Below, piece by piece: positions 8,377 through 16,579 of a stretch of 64,000 nt of DNA. Within the stretch, counting starts at the first letter, position 1, and every line of letters starts with the position of its first letter. The notes under the pieces are model-generated. The model did not search any database. It worked only from the letters and a program-made list of their open reading frames with translations, and had not been told where the DNA came from. The translations under genes and the position numbers were made by a program. The stretch is from contig CAXXFQ010000024.1 in the NCBI GenBank assembly GCA_963674475.2, forward strand, positions 558,001 to 622,000. The letters are read 5' to 3'. This DNA comes from CAXXFQ01 sp963674475. Lineage in GTDB: Bacteria > Planctomycetota > Planctomycetia > Pirellulales > Thermoguttaceae.

Positions 8377-8747
8377 ATACGCCTCGTATAATCAGTTCAC
8401 AAGCACATGCGGGAAGCGTACTTACGGTTTTTCCTCCCAGGCCATGTGCATTTATCAGTTTTCTTTTGCTTTTTTTGATTGTTTTTTCTTCCCCGATTGT
8501 TCTTCTATTTAGTTATTTTATTTCAATCTGAGAAAAGCAAGGTCATTTAACCTAACAATAGCGGATTCTCAGCCGAAGATCAATCGATGCCAGGTCGACC
8601 TGACTGGTTAAGCGTATGTGTTGGCCGATTATTGTCTACAGTATTCTAAAGTGTCCCCAACTGTCAAGAACACGGATTGCGGAAATTGAAGTGGAAAATC
8701 CGTTCTCTCGAGCCCCACTGCCGTCACCGTCGCGTCGGCCCTCGCCG
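8377..8747. other. intergenic, no gene seen
   Basis: Upstream region of the BNR protein. It holds T-rich tracts and, near 8650, TGTCCCCAACTGTCAAG, which resembles the outer end of some insertion sequences and the start of the P75 repeat at 47704. No coding sequence is supported. Confidence 0.4.
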
Positions 8748-8918
8748 TGAGGTGTCCTACGGATGACGGACACGGTGCATGCGGGAAAATGCGTGCTATT
8801 TTACTCTTGAAAGGAGCGTGTCCATCATGGCTAAGCAAAAACGTTACGGCAAGGATTTCAAGCTTCTCCCCGGCCGAACTCGTCGTCAAACAGGGCTATT
8901 TCATGGCCGAGGCGGCTC
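8748..8918 (+). pseudogene. IS3-family 5' end fragment, copy A
   Basis: Starts with the IS3 left end (TGAGGTGTCCTACGGATGAC), followed by the leader and AAAGGAGCGTG before ATG at 8827. OrfA reads MAKQKRYGKDFK and then frameshifts, as in the copy at 6498, continuing as GYFMAEAARR. It stops at the P85 palindrome at 8919. Only about 30 codons of OrfA remain. Confidence 0.75.
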
Positions 8919-9008
8919 GACGGCCGAAGGCGTGCGTCGTTTTTTCACTCAGAAAAACTATCTGAAGCGGAACAGGTCGCACGCATTCGCCCGTCGCGGC
9001 TCGCGGCC
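8919..9008 (+). repeat. P85 palindromic repeat, copy 3
   Basis: Joins the IS3 orfA fragment to an RHS gene 3' end. It carries GAAGGCGTGCGTCG on the left, AAAAACTATCTGAAGCGG in the centre and GGTCGCACGCATTCGCCC on the right. The same arrangement of IS3, P85 and RHS is found at 40487-40871. Confidence 0.65.
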
Positions 9009-9131
9009 CGGTACGGCTTCAGCGGCGGTAACGCCAACCTGTACCGCTACTGCGGCAACAACAGGCCCAACTACAACGACCCCACCGGCCTCATCGCCTG
9101 GAATGATCGAGGAGGCACTTTACAGCGGTGA
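9009..9131 (+). pseudogene. RHS/YD-repeat core 3' fragment, copy A
   Basis: Forty codons in an open plus-strand frame encode YGFSGGNANLYRYCGNN followed by NYNDPTGLIAWNDRGG and a TGA at 9129. NLYRYxGNNPxNYxDPTGL is the conserved end of RHS-repeat cores. The fragment has no start and begins at the P85 junction, so it is a relic of a large RHS gene. A second, frameshifted copy is at 40753-40871. Confidence 0.75.
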
Positions 9132-9657
9132 TGGAAAAAGAGAAGAGGTTCTGGTACGATGAGGCTTCCAGCGATGGCGGCCAACTCCGACTCAGTCGCC
9201 GCCGCCACCGCCAAAAAGACCGATTGAAAAATCGCCTTCATCGCCTTGCTTCGTCTGGGGTTAACCGGATGATAAACAATTGTACCCCACTAAAATCGGC
9301 GCCTCAAAAGGCTTCTGGCGGTTCCGAGTGAGAGTCGATGGTTTTAGGCCAGTCTGACTCGACAAAAATGACAATTCGAAATCGCTCAAGTCGGGACCAT
9401 CAGTAGACATGGAGACCGATGCTCTGAGAGGCGGGCTCTGCCGCTCACGCTAGCGAATAACCCAAGAAAAACGGCTCTATCCGTTTCGCATCACCAAGAA
9501 AAAGCCCGGAAAACCCAGGCTTTCATGGAAAACTTTGCCCATCAGTACCCAATTCCGTTGTACCAATATGGGACCCCTATTTTTAGATCTCTCTCTAGCT
9601 ATAGACAGCGTAAAGAGATGGGAAACCACGGTATCGGTCTACGGAACCGAAGGGGAA
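9132..9657 (+). repeat. RHS 3' flank plus R350 repeat, copy A
   Basis: After the RHS stop comes a ~200-bp flank (with GCCAAAAAGACCGATTGAAA and GTTAACCGGATGA), then the R350 unit from about 9330 to 9657. R350 contains GATGGTTTTAGGCCAGTC, CAATTCGAAATCGCTCAAGT, GAAAACCCAGGCTTTCATGG and ends GGTCTACGGAACCGAAGG. Other copies are at 36283-36607, 41068-41398, 54386-54640 and 5591-5687. No consistent reading frame is kept between copies. Confidence 0.75.
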
Positions 9658-9716
9658 ATACCTAGAAATTTGGCAATACGATTGCCACGGAGGATAAATT
9701 CCAGATTCATAAAATG

Positions 9717-10091
9717 TCATATAAAAGGGGTAACCGCTCCAGGAAGTGCGTTGTGGAGATGGCGTGTTTTCGCTTGATGGAGGAGGCGATGGCTGGTGGT
9801 GAGATTGGGGTCAGTGGCTGAGGCGGGGATGGTGCCATGGCGTTCGGCCCAGCGGTCGGTGAGCAGGGTTTCGAACTGCGATTGGGAGCCGAGATCGGCT
9901 AGTTGCCCAAGGTCGGGCAGAGGTAATGCCAGGGGCGGATGTGGTGCTGCTTGGCACTTGTCGGCAGCGTAAAATGATTGCTGTCGTATGAACGCCAGGG
10001 AGGAATCGAGTTCGGCCTTTGGGATAAAAGGGTTGGTGACAACCGCCCTTTTTGCGCATATCGCCAGCACAAGAGCCGAGAAACCGCCCAC
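9717..10091 (-). other. unassigned ORF running into a GTAACCGCTCC repeat
   Basis: A 124-codon minus-strand ORF whose last codons (HNALPGAVT) are encoded by the repeat GTAACCGCTCCAGGAAGTGC at 9730-9754. That repeat also occurs at 36152-36177 and, inverted, at 54651-54677. It begins with GTAA, like the ends of IS66-type elements. The ORF may be the tail of a transposase, but the protein shows no motif I recognise. Confidence 0.3.
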
Positions 10092-10170
10092 TCCCCCCTA
10101 GCCCGCCTTTCGCTCGTACCAGCTCGAAACGCCCCCGAGCCGTTCATGCCAAACGAGCTCGTCAAGCTCA
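10086..10170 (-). pseudogene. transposase C-terminal fragment, copy 3
   Basis: Encodes LDELVWHERLGGV and SSWYERKAG followed by a stop, the same C-terminus as in the remnants at 746-1242 and 36770-37610. The sequence just outside the stop (CCCACTCCCCCCTA) also matches copy 1, so this is the 3' end of the same element. The body of the gene is absent. Confidence 0.7.
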
Positions 10171-10278
10171 GGCGTGAAGCGGCCTTTCTAGAGAGGGCGT
10201 TTTAAAACTACCTACCAGGCCTCCCACGGCCGAGAAATAGTGACGTGAAATAGGGTTTTGAAACCGGCTCTAAAAGCC

Positions 10279-13200
10279 TTAAGCTCCCTCGGTGCCGCCG
10301 AGGAAGTCGTAGCTGATGCGTTTTTGAATGGTGGCGATCTGGGAAAGGGACTCGCGAAGGGTCACCTCTTCGATGTGGGTGATCGACTTCGGGTTGATAT
10401 TATTGTCCGGATAACGGTCCGTTTGCAACGCTTTGACTTGGTGTCGCAGGCGAAGGTCCATGAGGAACTCGTACGCTTGAACCATCTCGTCATGGCTGGT
10501 TTGGGAGAGGACGTCAAGCTGCAAGAGCCGATTGAGTCGCTGAAGCGTGTTGGCCTGAAAGACCTTGTCACGCAAGGCGTAGATTCGTGCGAACTTGACG
10601 ATGGACATCATCGCTTCCTTGATATCAAGGACCTTTTCGCGGTCGTCCGTTTCCCGGACTTGGATCTTTCCAAAGAATCCCAGCGGCGGCTTGTAGAGTA
10701 GCGTGTTGCTTGCGAAGTGACAGAGTGTTTCCGGTCGGTCAGCCAGACGTTCCAGGATAAACTGCCGTAGCGTTTGCGCCAGCTCATCCGCACCGTAGAC
10801 GCAGCGGAAGTCGAAACACATGTCGAAACGCAGGATGTCTTTCGGCTCCGAGGCGGTGATCCACTTGGTAAAGCGATCTTCCCAAACGCTGATCGAAGCG
10901 CACCAGTCGGGAGATCGGGCCATGACGCCACCAGGACAGTAGTGGTATCCGGCCGCATCGAGCCACTGGCAGACCTTGTCGCCAAGAGCGAGAAAATACT
11001 TCTGGACTTTCTCTCGCCGCTGGGGTTCGACGTCTTGATAGATTATCCCGTTGTCCTGGTCGGTAACTAGCGTTTCTTCCTCTCGGCCTTGACTGCCCAT
11101 CCCGATGAAGGCAAACCGAACCGGAGGCGGACCAAGCTCGTCCATCGCCAGACGCAAAAATCGGGTAGTTATCGCGTCATGTACTGATGCAATGAGCCGA
11201 GTCACGCTACGCGGCTTCGACGCGACATTCACCAGCGAAGCGACCACCTGAGGGAGTCGCTGGCGGACGTCGATAATCTCTTCAAGCGTCTTGGCTCGCT
11301 CGATTTCGCTAACCAAGACCGCCGATGCATATCGATGGAAGGCAAGCAGGTCGGCTCCACGGACCAGGCCGGTCACTTCACCTTCGACGTTGCGTAGCGC
11401 AAGATGACGCACTCCTTTCTTTTGCATGTTAAGCAAAGCGGCGTGGACCTGGGTATTTTCATCGATGCTGTATAGCGGAGAGCTCATAATCTCCGAGACG
11501 GCTCGGCTTGGGTTGTGTGAATGTGCAAGCACTCGCCGCCTGAGGTCACCATCGGTGACGATGCCAACCGGGTCACCCGAATCAGAAACGACGAGGATTG
11601 CGCTAAACTTTTGTTCCGTCATTCGTCGTGCGACATCGCTTATCGGAGTGTCCAGTGGGCAGCTTGCCGTCGAGTGGCGGAAGTGGTTCAGTGGCTCGTT
11701 GAGAAAGAGGAGCGAGCTTTGTAGCTCTTCAAGCAACGCCTTGAGCTCTTGGTTCGTAGCGTTATGACTTGTTGGGTCAATCGCGCCGACGTCTCGAGCA
11801 GAGAGGACCAAAGCGCGACGGTTATCAAGGTCGAGGCTTTGGCACGTCAGCCGAACCGCCGTCAGGTCGCCATGTTTCCGACGCAGTTGACCGGCATGTT
11901 CAAGTGAAGCGGGCTTTCCTTCCATCACGTCTGTCAGGTATCGCACGGTCGGATGATCTTCCGCTGTCGCGTAGGGGAGCAGGTCGTGCCAATCAAGCAG
12001 AGGGATCTCTTCCGACTCGTAGTCAAGCATCTCGAGCATGGTCTGGTTGGCAAAGACACACTTTCCGTCGATCAAGAGCATGGTCCCTTCCGTGGCCGAC
12101 TCGACCAAGAGCCGGTATTTTTCATGGGACTCTCGCAGCGATTTTTCCACGCGGCTACGCTGTTGTTCAAGGCGGAGGCTCTGCTGAACAATGAAGACCA
12201 ACAGCCCGGCGACCATTAACGCAATCAGCAAGATGCTCCAGACGAGCTGCTCGGTGATGGTGGCGATCTCTTTTTGGACATCATCGATGTAGATACCGGT
12301 ACCGACGATCCAGTTCCATGGTGCAAAGAAACGGACGTGTGAAAGTTTTGGCTCCAACCGCGAAGGATCGTCCTTCCACTGCCACGTGTAGTCCACGTAG
12401 CCCTCGCCATCCTTCTTGGTTTCTTTCACCGATTCGACAAAGAGCAGCTTACCGTTTTCGTCCTTGAACGAGGAAAGGTCCTTTCCGTTCAAGTTGTCGC
12501 GATAGGGGTGCATCAGCATGGCCGGCTGCGTGTCGATCACCCAGAAGTAGTCCTTGCCTTCAGATCCATAACGCAAGCTGCCAATGCGTTCCAAGGCCGC
12601 TTTCTGAGCTTCCACTTTGGTTCTTTTGCCGCTTTTTACCTGGTCAGCGTACTGTTGCAAAAGGCTGACCGTCGTGGCGGTCAACTCTCGGACCGTCTCG
12701 CGTTTGCGCTGCATCAAGCGACTTTCAAGTGCCGGGATCAGAATCGCGAAGCAGAGCAAGAGAAAGAGGCAAATGGTCAAAACTGCCGGCAAGGCAAAGC
12801 GAATCGCAAGCTGCTTCCAGCGAAAGGCGGGAACGCGACTGGGCAGTACGTTTCTCTTTGATCGCGAAGAGGGAGAGCCTGCCTTTTGGATGGCGTTGCG
12901 AAATTCTTTCCAAGCATATGTTGGTATATCGATACCGGTTTGGACCTTGTCCGTTTCATTGGGGCCGTGAAGGTCTGTCCCACCGGAAATAAGGAGCGAC
13001 TCCTTTTTGGCCAGTCTGATCAACTGTTCACGCTGATCAGATGAATACTCAGGAAAAAATACTTCTATCCCGTCAAGCCCCGATTCCTTGAGCTGTCGGA
13101 CGGTCCGAGCAATTTCTTCAAGGTCGGGCGAGTTCGCAAAAGGATGGGCGAGGAAAACAAGCCCGCCCGCCTCGTGGACCAACTTAATGATCTCTGCGCA

Positions 13201-13623
13201 GTTATACGGGGGGAGTAGTCGCGGAGGCGCCGCGATCTCTTCACCATCCTCTGTCTCGCCGCGGCCTTTGAGCGTGGTTCTCAGCGACGTGATGATGGTT
13301 TGGAGGCCAATGCGACGCTGCTTGCGGATGGTGTGTAGGGCAAGCCGTAGCTGGGGATCGGAGGAATTGAAGCCGTAGGCGAGAAGGTGGACCTCGTTAT
13401 CACCCCAACTGGCGGTGATTTCGACCCCGGTGATGCTTCCTACACCGTGTTGGTCAAGTGCATCGGAAAAACGCTCCCAGCCATCGACCGAGTCGTGGTC
13501 GGTGAGTGCGGCACAGCGCACTCCGTCGCGAGCAAGCATCGCGGCAAGCGTTTCGGGAGAGTAGACTCCGTCACAGCTAAGGTCCGAGTGACAGTGGAAG
13601 TTGATCCGTGTGCGATCTGTCAT
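10279..13623 (-). CDS. PHP - sCache - PAS - CBS - DUF294 membrane sensor protein
   Basis: 1114 residues, a rare domain string. Residues 1-~235 are a PHP phosphoesterase domain with metal ligands (FHCHSD, LTDHDSVDG, AHPF, GGTDLHG). A membrane segment (~262-285) leads into an extracytoplasmic single-Cache domain (DYFWVIDTQPAMLMHPY; WNWIVGTGIYIDDV). A second membrane segment (~450) is followed by a PAS domain, two CBS motifs (…ILVVSDSGDPVGIVTDGDL; HLALRNVEGEVTGLVRGADL) and a DUF294-type nucleotidyltransferase (FIGMGSQGREEETLVTDQDN) with its C-terminal helical domain. CBS-DUF294 proteins commonly sit beside acetate permeases, as here (ActP at 13934). The Cache domain may bind a small carboxylate, the PAS and CBS domains may read cytoplasmic state, and the PHP and GlnD-like domains could be opposing output enzymes. 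These roles are inferred. Confidence 0.85.
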   Translation of the reverse strand: MTDRTRINFHCHSDLSCDGVYSPETLAAMLARDGVRCAALTDHDSVDGWERFSDALDQHGVGSITGVEITASWGDNEVHLLAYGFNSSDPQLRLALHTIRKQRRIGLQTIITSLRTTLKGRGETEDGEEIAAPPRLLPPYNCAEIIKLVHEAGGLVFLAHPFANSPDLEEIARTVRQLKESGLDGIEVFFPEYSSDQREQLIRLAKKESLLISGGTDLHGPNETDKVQTGIDIPTYAWKEFRNAIQKAGSPSSRSKRNVLPSRVPAFRWKQLAIRFALPAVLTICLFLLLCFAILIPALESRLMQRKRETVRELTATTVSLLQQYADQVKSGKRTKVEAQKAALERIGSLRYGSEGKDYFWVIDTQPAMLMHPYRDNLNGKDLSSFKDENGKLLFVESVKETKKDGEGYVDYTWQWKDDPSRLEPKLSHVRFFAPWNWIVGTGIYIDDVQKEIATITEQLVWSILLIALMVAGLLVFIVQQSLRLEQQRSRVEKSLRESHEKYRLLVESATEGTMLLIDGKCVFANQTMLEMLDYESEEIPLLDWHDLLPYATAEDHPTVRYLTDVMEGKPASLEHAGQLRRKHGDLTAVRLTCQSLDLDNRRALVLSARDVGAIDPTSHNATNQELKALLEELQSSLLFLNEPLNHFRHSTASCPLDTPISDVARRMTEQKFSAILVVSDSGDPVGIVTDGDLRRRVLAHSHNPSRAVSEIMSSPLYSIDENTQVHAALLNMQKKGVRHLALRNVEGEVTGLVRGADLLAFHRYASAVLVSEIERAKTLEEIIDVRQRLPQVVASLVNVASKPRSVTRLIASVHDAITTRFLRLAMDELGPPPVRFAFIGMGSQGREEETLVTDQDNGIIYQDVEPQRREKVQKYFLALGDKVCQWLDAAGYHYCPGGVMARSPDWCASISVWEDRFTKWITASEPKDILRFDMCFDFRCVYGADELAQTLRQFILERLADRPETLCHFASNTLLYKPPLGFFGKIQVRETDDREKVLDIKEAMMSIVKFARIYALRDKVFQANTLQRLNRLLQLDVLSQTSHDEMVQAYEFLMDLRLRHQVKALQTDRYPDNNINPKSITHIEEVTLRESLSQIATIQKRISYDFLGGTEGA

Positions 13624-13775
13624 AAGACATCCTCAAGCTAAACGGACGATATCCAGTGGCGAGGAACCCAGGAACAGTTGCAGATTATAGTCACGCGCGA
13701 AAAAAACTGGATGGGAGGGCAAGGCCCCATTTTTCTTGCCGGACTACAATACATAACTCAAGTATAACATAAAAC

Positions 13776-13808
13776 CCCCGCCTTTCACGAAGCAAGTGAA
13801 CGGCGGGG
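13776..13808. terminator. bidirectional-looking terminator between ActP and sensor genes
   Basis: A GC-rich hairpin CCCCGCC...GGCGGGG, extended by TTTCAC/GTGAA pairing, with T-runs after it on the plus strand and TTTT on the minus strand. It lies downstream of the symporter (minus strand), so the sensor gene probably needs its own promoter or read-through. Confidence 0.7.
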
Positions 13809-13933
13809 ATTTTTTGTTTTTTCAGTCATCCAGTCGTTCCGGTACGACCGGTTGCGGTTTGGTGCTGCCGCACCGCTTTGGTAATCACGATGGAGCGGAA
13901 GCTCATACCGCCCACCGCGGCTCGCGGTCCGGG

Positions 13934-15829
13934 TTACGACTCTTGCGACTTTGCTTTACCGTTGGGCTGGGTGATCAGGGAGACCACGATCAACGTGATA
14001 AAGCTAAGCGGGATCGCCACGATGCCAGGGTTACTAAACGGAATCAGGGCGTCGCTACGATCAAGCCCATATCGCACGTACATGTCGGGCGACACGAGGA
14101 TCAGCCCGACAGCAACGATCATGCCGGTGACAATCGAAGCGGTGATTCCCTTGGCGGTGGTCTTCTTCCAAAAGAGCAACATGATGATCGCCGGCAAGTT
14201 GGCCGAGGCGGCTACGGCAAAGGCCCAGCCGACAAGGAACGAGACGTTCATCCCTCGGAACATGATGCCGAGCGCGATCGCCAAGATCCCGACCGCAAAC
14301 GCGGCCGCTTTTCCAGCGTAGACCTTCTGCTTGTCGTCCATATTGATCTTCAGGAATCGGTCCATCAGGTCGTGTGCCACCGCACCAGATGCCGCAACAA
14401 TCAGACCGCTGACCGTCCCGAGTACCGTCGCAAACGCGATGGCCGAGATGATCGCGAAGAGGACCGTCCCAAACGACTTCGCCAGAAGCGGAGCCGACAT
14501 ATTGTTCGTCAGCGGGTTGACCACCGCGTTCACCATCGCACCCAGGCCCATGTACATCGTCAGGATGTAGAAGAAGCCGATGGCGGCGATCGCCACGATG
14601 GTCGATTTTCTGGCAGCCGCGGGGTTTGCCACGGTGTAGTAGCGAATCAAAATGTGGGGCAACGCCGCCGTACCGCAGAAGAGCGCTAACATCAAGGAAA
14701 CGAAGTCAAGGCGTTCAAGCCAGGTGCCGCCCACCTTGAACTTCAAGCCAGGTCGCATCACTTCGTTACCAGGTGTTGCGACCGGGTAGTAGACAGAAAG
14801 ATTGTCGCCACCCTCTTTAAACTTGGCGTTCTTCCAGCGTTGGACGACGGTGTCCTTTTTACTGAGTAGCGAGAGGAACTCGAAAGGCCCGACGGCGCCG
14901 GTCTTCGCCTCGGACCCGGACTTCCCGTCAATCGACAACAGCGAACCAACTTGGCGTAGCTGCACGTCGTTTTCAGGAGTTCTAAGAACGCCGTTGATGA
15001 CCGTGCCTTTTTCGCCCTTCGATTCCCATTGAATCTCTTGGAGCTTGACTGGCGTATCAGCTTTTTCCGACTCAAGCTGCATCCACCACGCGGCTTTGCC
15101 GTCTTGCTCGATCTTGACGAACGTGTGCTTGTCCTTTTCGACCTTAGCGACTTCCTTCGCCCCTTCCATGTCGGCCAACGCGGCGACCTTATACTCATGG
15201 AACGGAACCTTGTCGCCCTGGGTAGGCTCGGTACTAAAGCCACGGAAAAGCGTCGCGATGACGAGCACCGTGGAGAAGACGATCAGTAGACCGCCTTTGA
15301 GGAACTGGACGTAGGTCGTCGAGGTCATGCCTGCGGTCGCCACGATCGTTATGACGATGGCACCGACCATGATAACGCCCCAGTAGTGCGCCAAGCCAAG
15401 CAGCGGCTCGACCAGCACGCCCGCCCCGACCATTTGCGGGATGAGGTAGCAGATCGAGACGACCAGGGTACTGATCGCGGCGGCCAGCTTGATTCCCGGC
15501 GAGTTGAACTTGGCGTCGAGCGCGTCGGTGAAGGTATATTTCCCGAGCCGTTTCATCGGCTCAGCCACGACGAACAGGGCCACAATCCACCCGGCCAGAT
15601 ATCCGATCGAGTAGAGAAAACCGTCGTAGCCCGAGGTCGCGATCATGCCGCAGATCCCGAGGAACGAGGCGGCCGAAAGGTAGTCGCCCGCGAAAGCGAT
15701 TCCGTTCACACCCCAGTGGATCTGACCACCGGCGGCAAAGTAGCCACTTGCCGATTTGGTCTTACTGGCAAAGTAGAACGAGAGCAAGAGTACAAAGACG
15801 ACGAATACAACAAAAATTGCGATAGCCAT
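13934..15829 (-). CDS. actP: cation/acetate-type sodium:solute symporter (ActP-like) with large extra loop
   Basis: 631 residues, SSS family, with 12-13 hydrophobic segments. Recognisable stretches are WGVNGIAFAGDYLSAASFLG (typical of ActP), SICYLIPQMVGAG and GTAALPHILIRYYTV. ActP proteins are usually about 550 residues. Here a hydrophilic stretch of ~150 residues (about 198-345, rich in Lys/Glu, with QDGKAAWWMQLESEKADTPV) separates membrane helices where the standard protein has a short loop. The gene starts directly after the DUF485 stop (TAAATG), so the two are translationally coupled. ActP family members take up acetate, pyruvate or related short carboxylates with Na+. The extra loop may be a ligand or partner module. 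Confidence 0.88.
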   Translation of the reverse strand: MAIAIFVVFVVFVLLLSFYFASKTKSASGYFAAGGQIHWGVNGIAFAGDYLSAASFLGICGMIATSGYDGFLYSIGYLAGWIVALFVVAEPMKRLGKYTFTDALDAKFNSPGIKLAAAISTLVVSICYLIPQMVGAGVLVEPLLGLAHYWGVIMVGAIVITIVATAGMTSTTYVQFLKGGLLIVFSTVLVIATLFRGFSTEPTQGDKVPFHEYKVAALADMEGAKEVAKVEKDKHTFVKIEQDGKAAWWMQLESEKADTPVKLQEIQWESKGEKGTVINGVLRTPENDVQLRQVGSLLSIDGKSGSEAKTGAVGPFEFLSLLSKKDTVVQRWKNAKFKEGGDNLSVYYPVATPGNEVMRPGLKFKVGGTWLERLDFVSLMLALFCGTAALPHILIRYYTVANPAAARKSTIVAIAAIGFFYILTMYMGLGAMVNAVVNPLTNNMSAPLLAKSFGTVLFAIISAIAFATVLGTVSGLIVAASGAVAHDLMDRFLKINMDDKQKVYAGKAAAFAVGILAIALGIMFRGMNVSFLVGWAFAVAASANLPAIIMLLFWKKTTAKGITASIVTGMIVAVGLILVSPDMYVRYGLDRSDALIPFSNPGIVAIPLSFITLIVVSLITQPNGKAKSQES

Positions 15830-16132
15830 TTATTTGCCCTCCCCCGTCAAGCTGTCCGAGCCGGTCGACTCGCTTGCTTTTTCCTTGGAAGAACACATGC
15901 AGTTGTAGATCAACGCCATGATCAGGGCAATGACGATCAGGGCAAATCCGTAAACGACCGCCAAGTTGAGACCCAAGATGATCTCTTTTTCCATCAGGGT
16001 CGGTTTCACGGTATTAATCGCGACAAAACCCACATAAATAGCAGCGTATATGACAAACATAATGACGCCGAGTCGCATCTTGTATGGTGCGGCACGATCC
16101 TCGCCGTGCTCTTGCGCCGGTTCATGGAGCAT
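15830..16132 (-). CDS. DUF485 membrane protein (YjcH-like), ActP partner
   Basis: 100 residues from ATG 16132, which has GAGGAG nine bases upstream; the longer frame extending further upstream lacks a ribosome binding site and looks non-coding. Two membrane helices (MRLGVIMFVIYAAIYVGFVA; GLNLAVVYGFALIVIALIMA) fit DUF485 proteins such as YjcH, which is encoded next to ActP in many bacteria. The C-terminus has two nearby Cys (CMCSS) and a charged tail. The stop abuts the ActP start. It is likely a small companion of the symporter. Confidence 0.85.
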   Translation of the reverse strand: MLHEPAQEHGEDRAAPYKMRLGVIMFVIYAAIYVGFVAINTVKPTLMEKEIILGLNLAVVYGFALIVIALIMALIYNCMCSSKEKASESTGSDSLTGEGK

Positions 16133-16508
16133 TACTGGTCTTCTCCTCAGTTGACTGTGACAAAAGATATTTTCCAACGCCCAGGAACACCCCAGGCTGT
16201 GGAGACTCTCCGTGTGTGGTGACCTTCGCATGGCTGATACTACATAGCACATATAGTCACGCAATTTAACTACTTCAAGGGAATGGGTATGCCCCGAAAG
16301 TGGTACGCAACATAGGATAGACGATGCCCCTGTTAGGTTCAACCATTGCTAAACAAAAGCTAATGGTTTTTTATCTTTTTTTTGGCCTGAGTAAGTGCCG
16401 GAGCTTTTTCCATTAGGTGATCGTGACTTCAGCCGATCGCCTTTTGTCCGAAACAGGCCTGAAACTGACCGAAATTCACGGTGACCGCTCGGTCAGTCGG
16501 TGGCCGCC
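16133..16508. other. intergenic upstream of the transport genes
   Basis: Contains the upstream region of the DUF485 gene. No further gene is seen. A T-rich tract lies near 16368-16383. No convincing operator or riboswitch was recognised. Confidence 0.4.
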
Positions 16509-16545
16509 AAAAAAAGGCGTCCCCCTCTCTGGAGCAGGGGACGCC
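16509..16545 (-). terminator. rho-independent terminator of the porin gene
   Basis: Perfect stem GGCGTCCCC/GGGGACGCC (16516-16545), followed on the minus strand by a run of seven T. It lies 35 bp after the porin stop and fits a strong intrinsic terminator. Confidence 0.85.
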
Positions 16546-16579
16546 ACTTGAATGTCGATAGTTATGTTGGCCTGTATTG

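Noticed and set aside
13796..14689. 297-codon plus-strand ORF
   Set aside because: It is antisense to the ActP-like gene, rich in His/Arg/Asp from reversed codons, and has no motif.
16133..16342. Longer DUF485 protein starting at 16342
   Set aside because: The added residues are not hydrophobic-helix-like, and ATG 16132 has a strong GAGGAG site and the usual family length.
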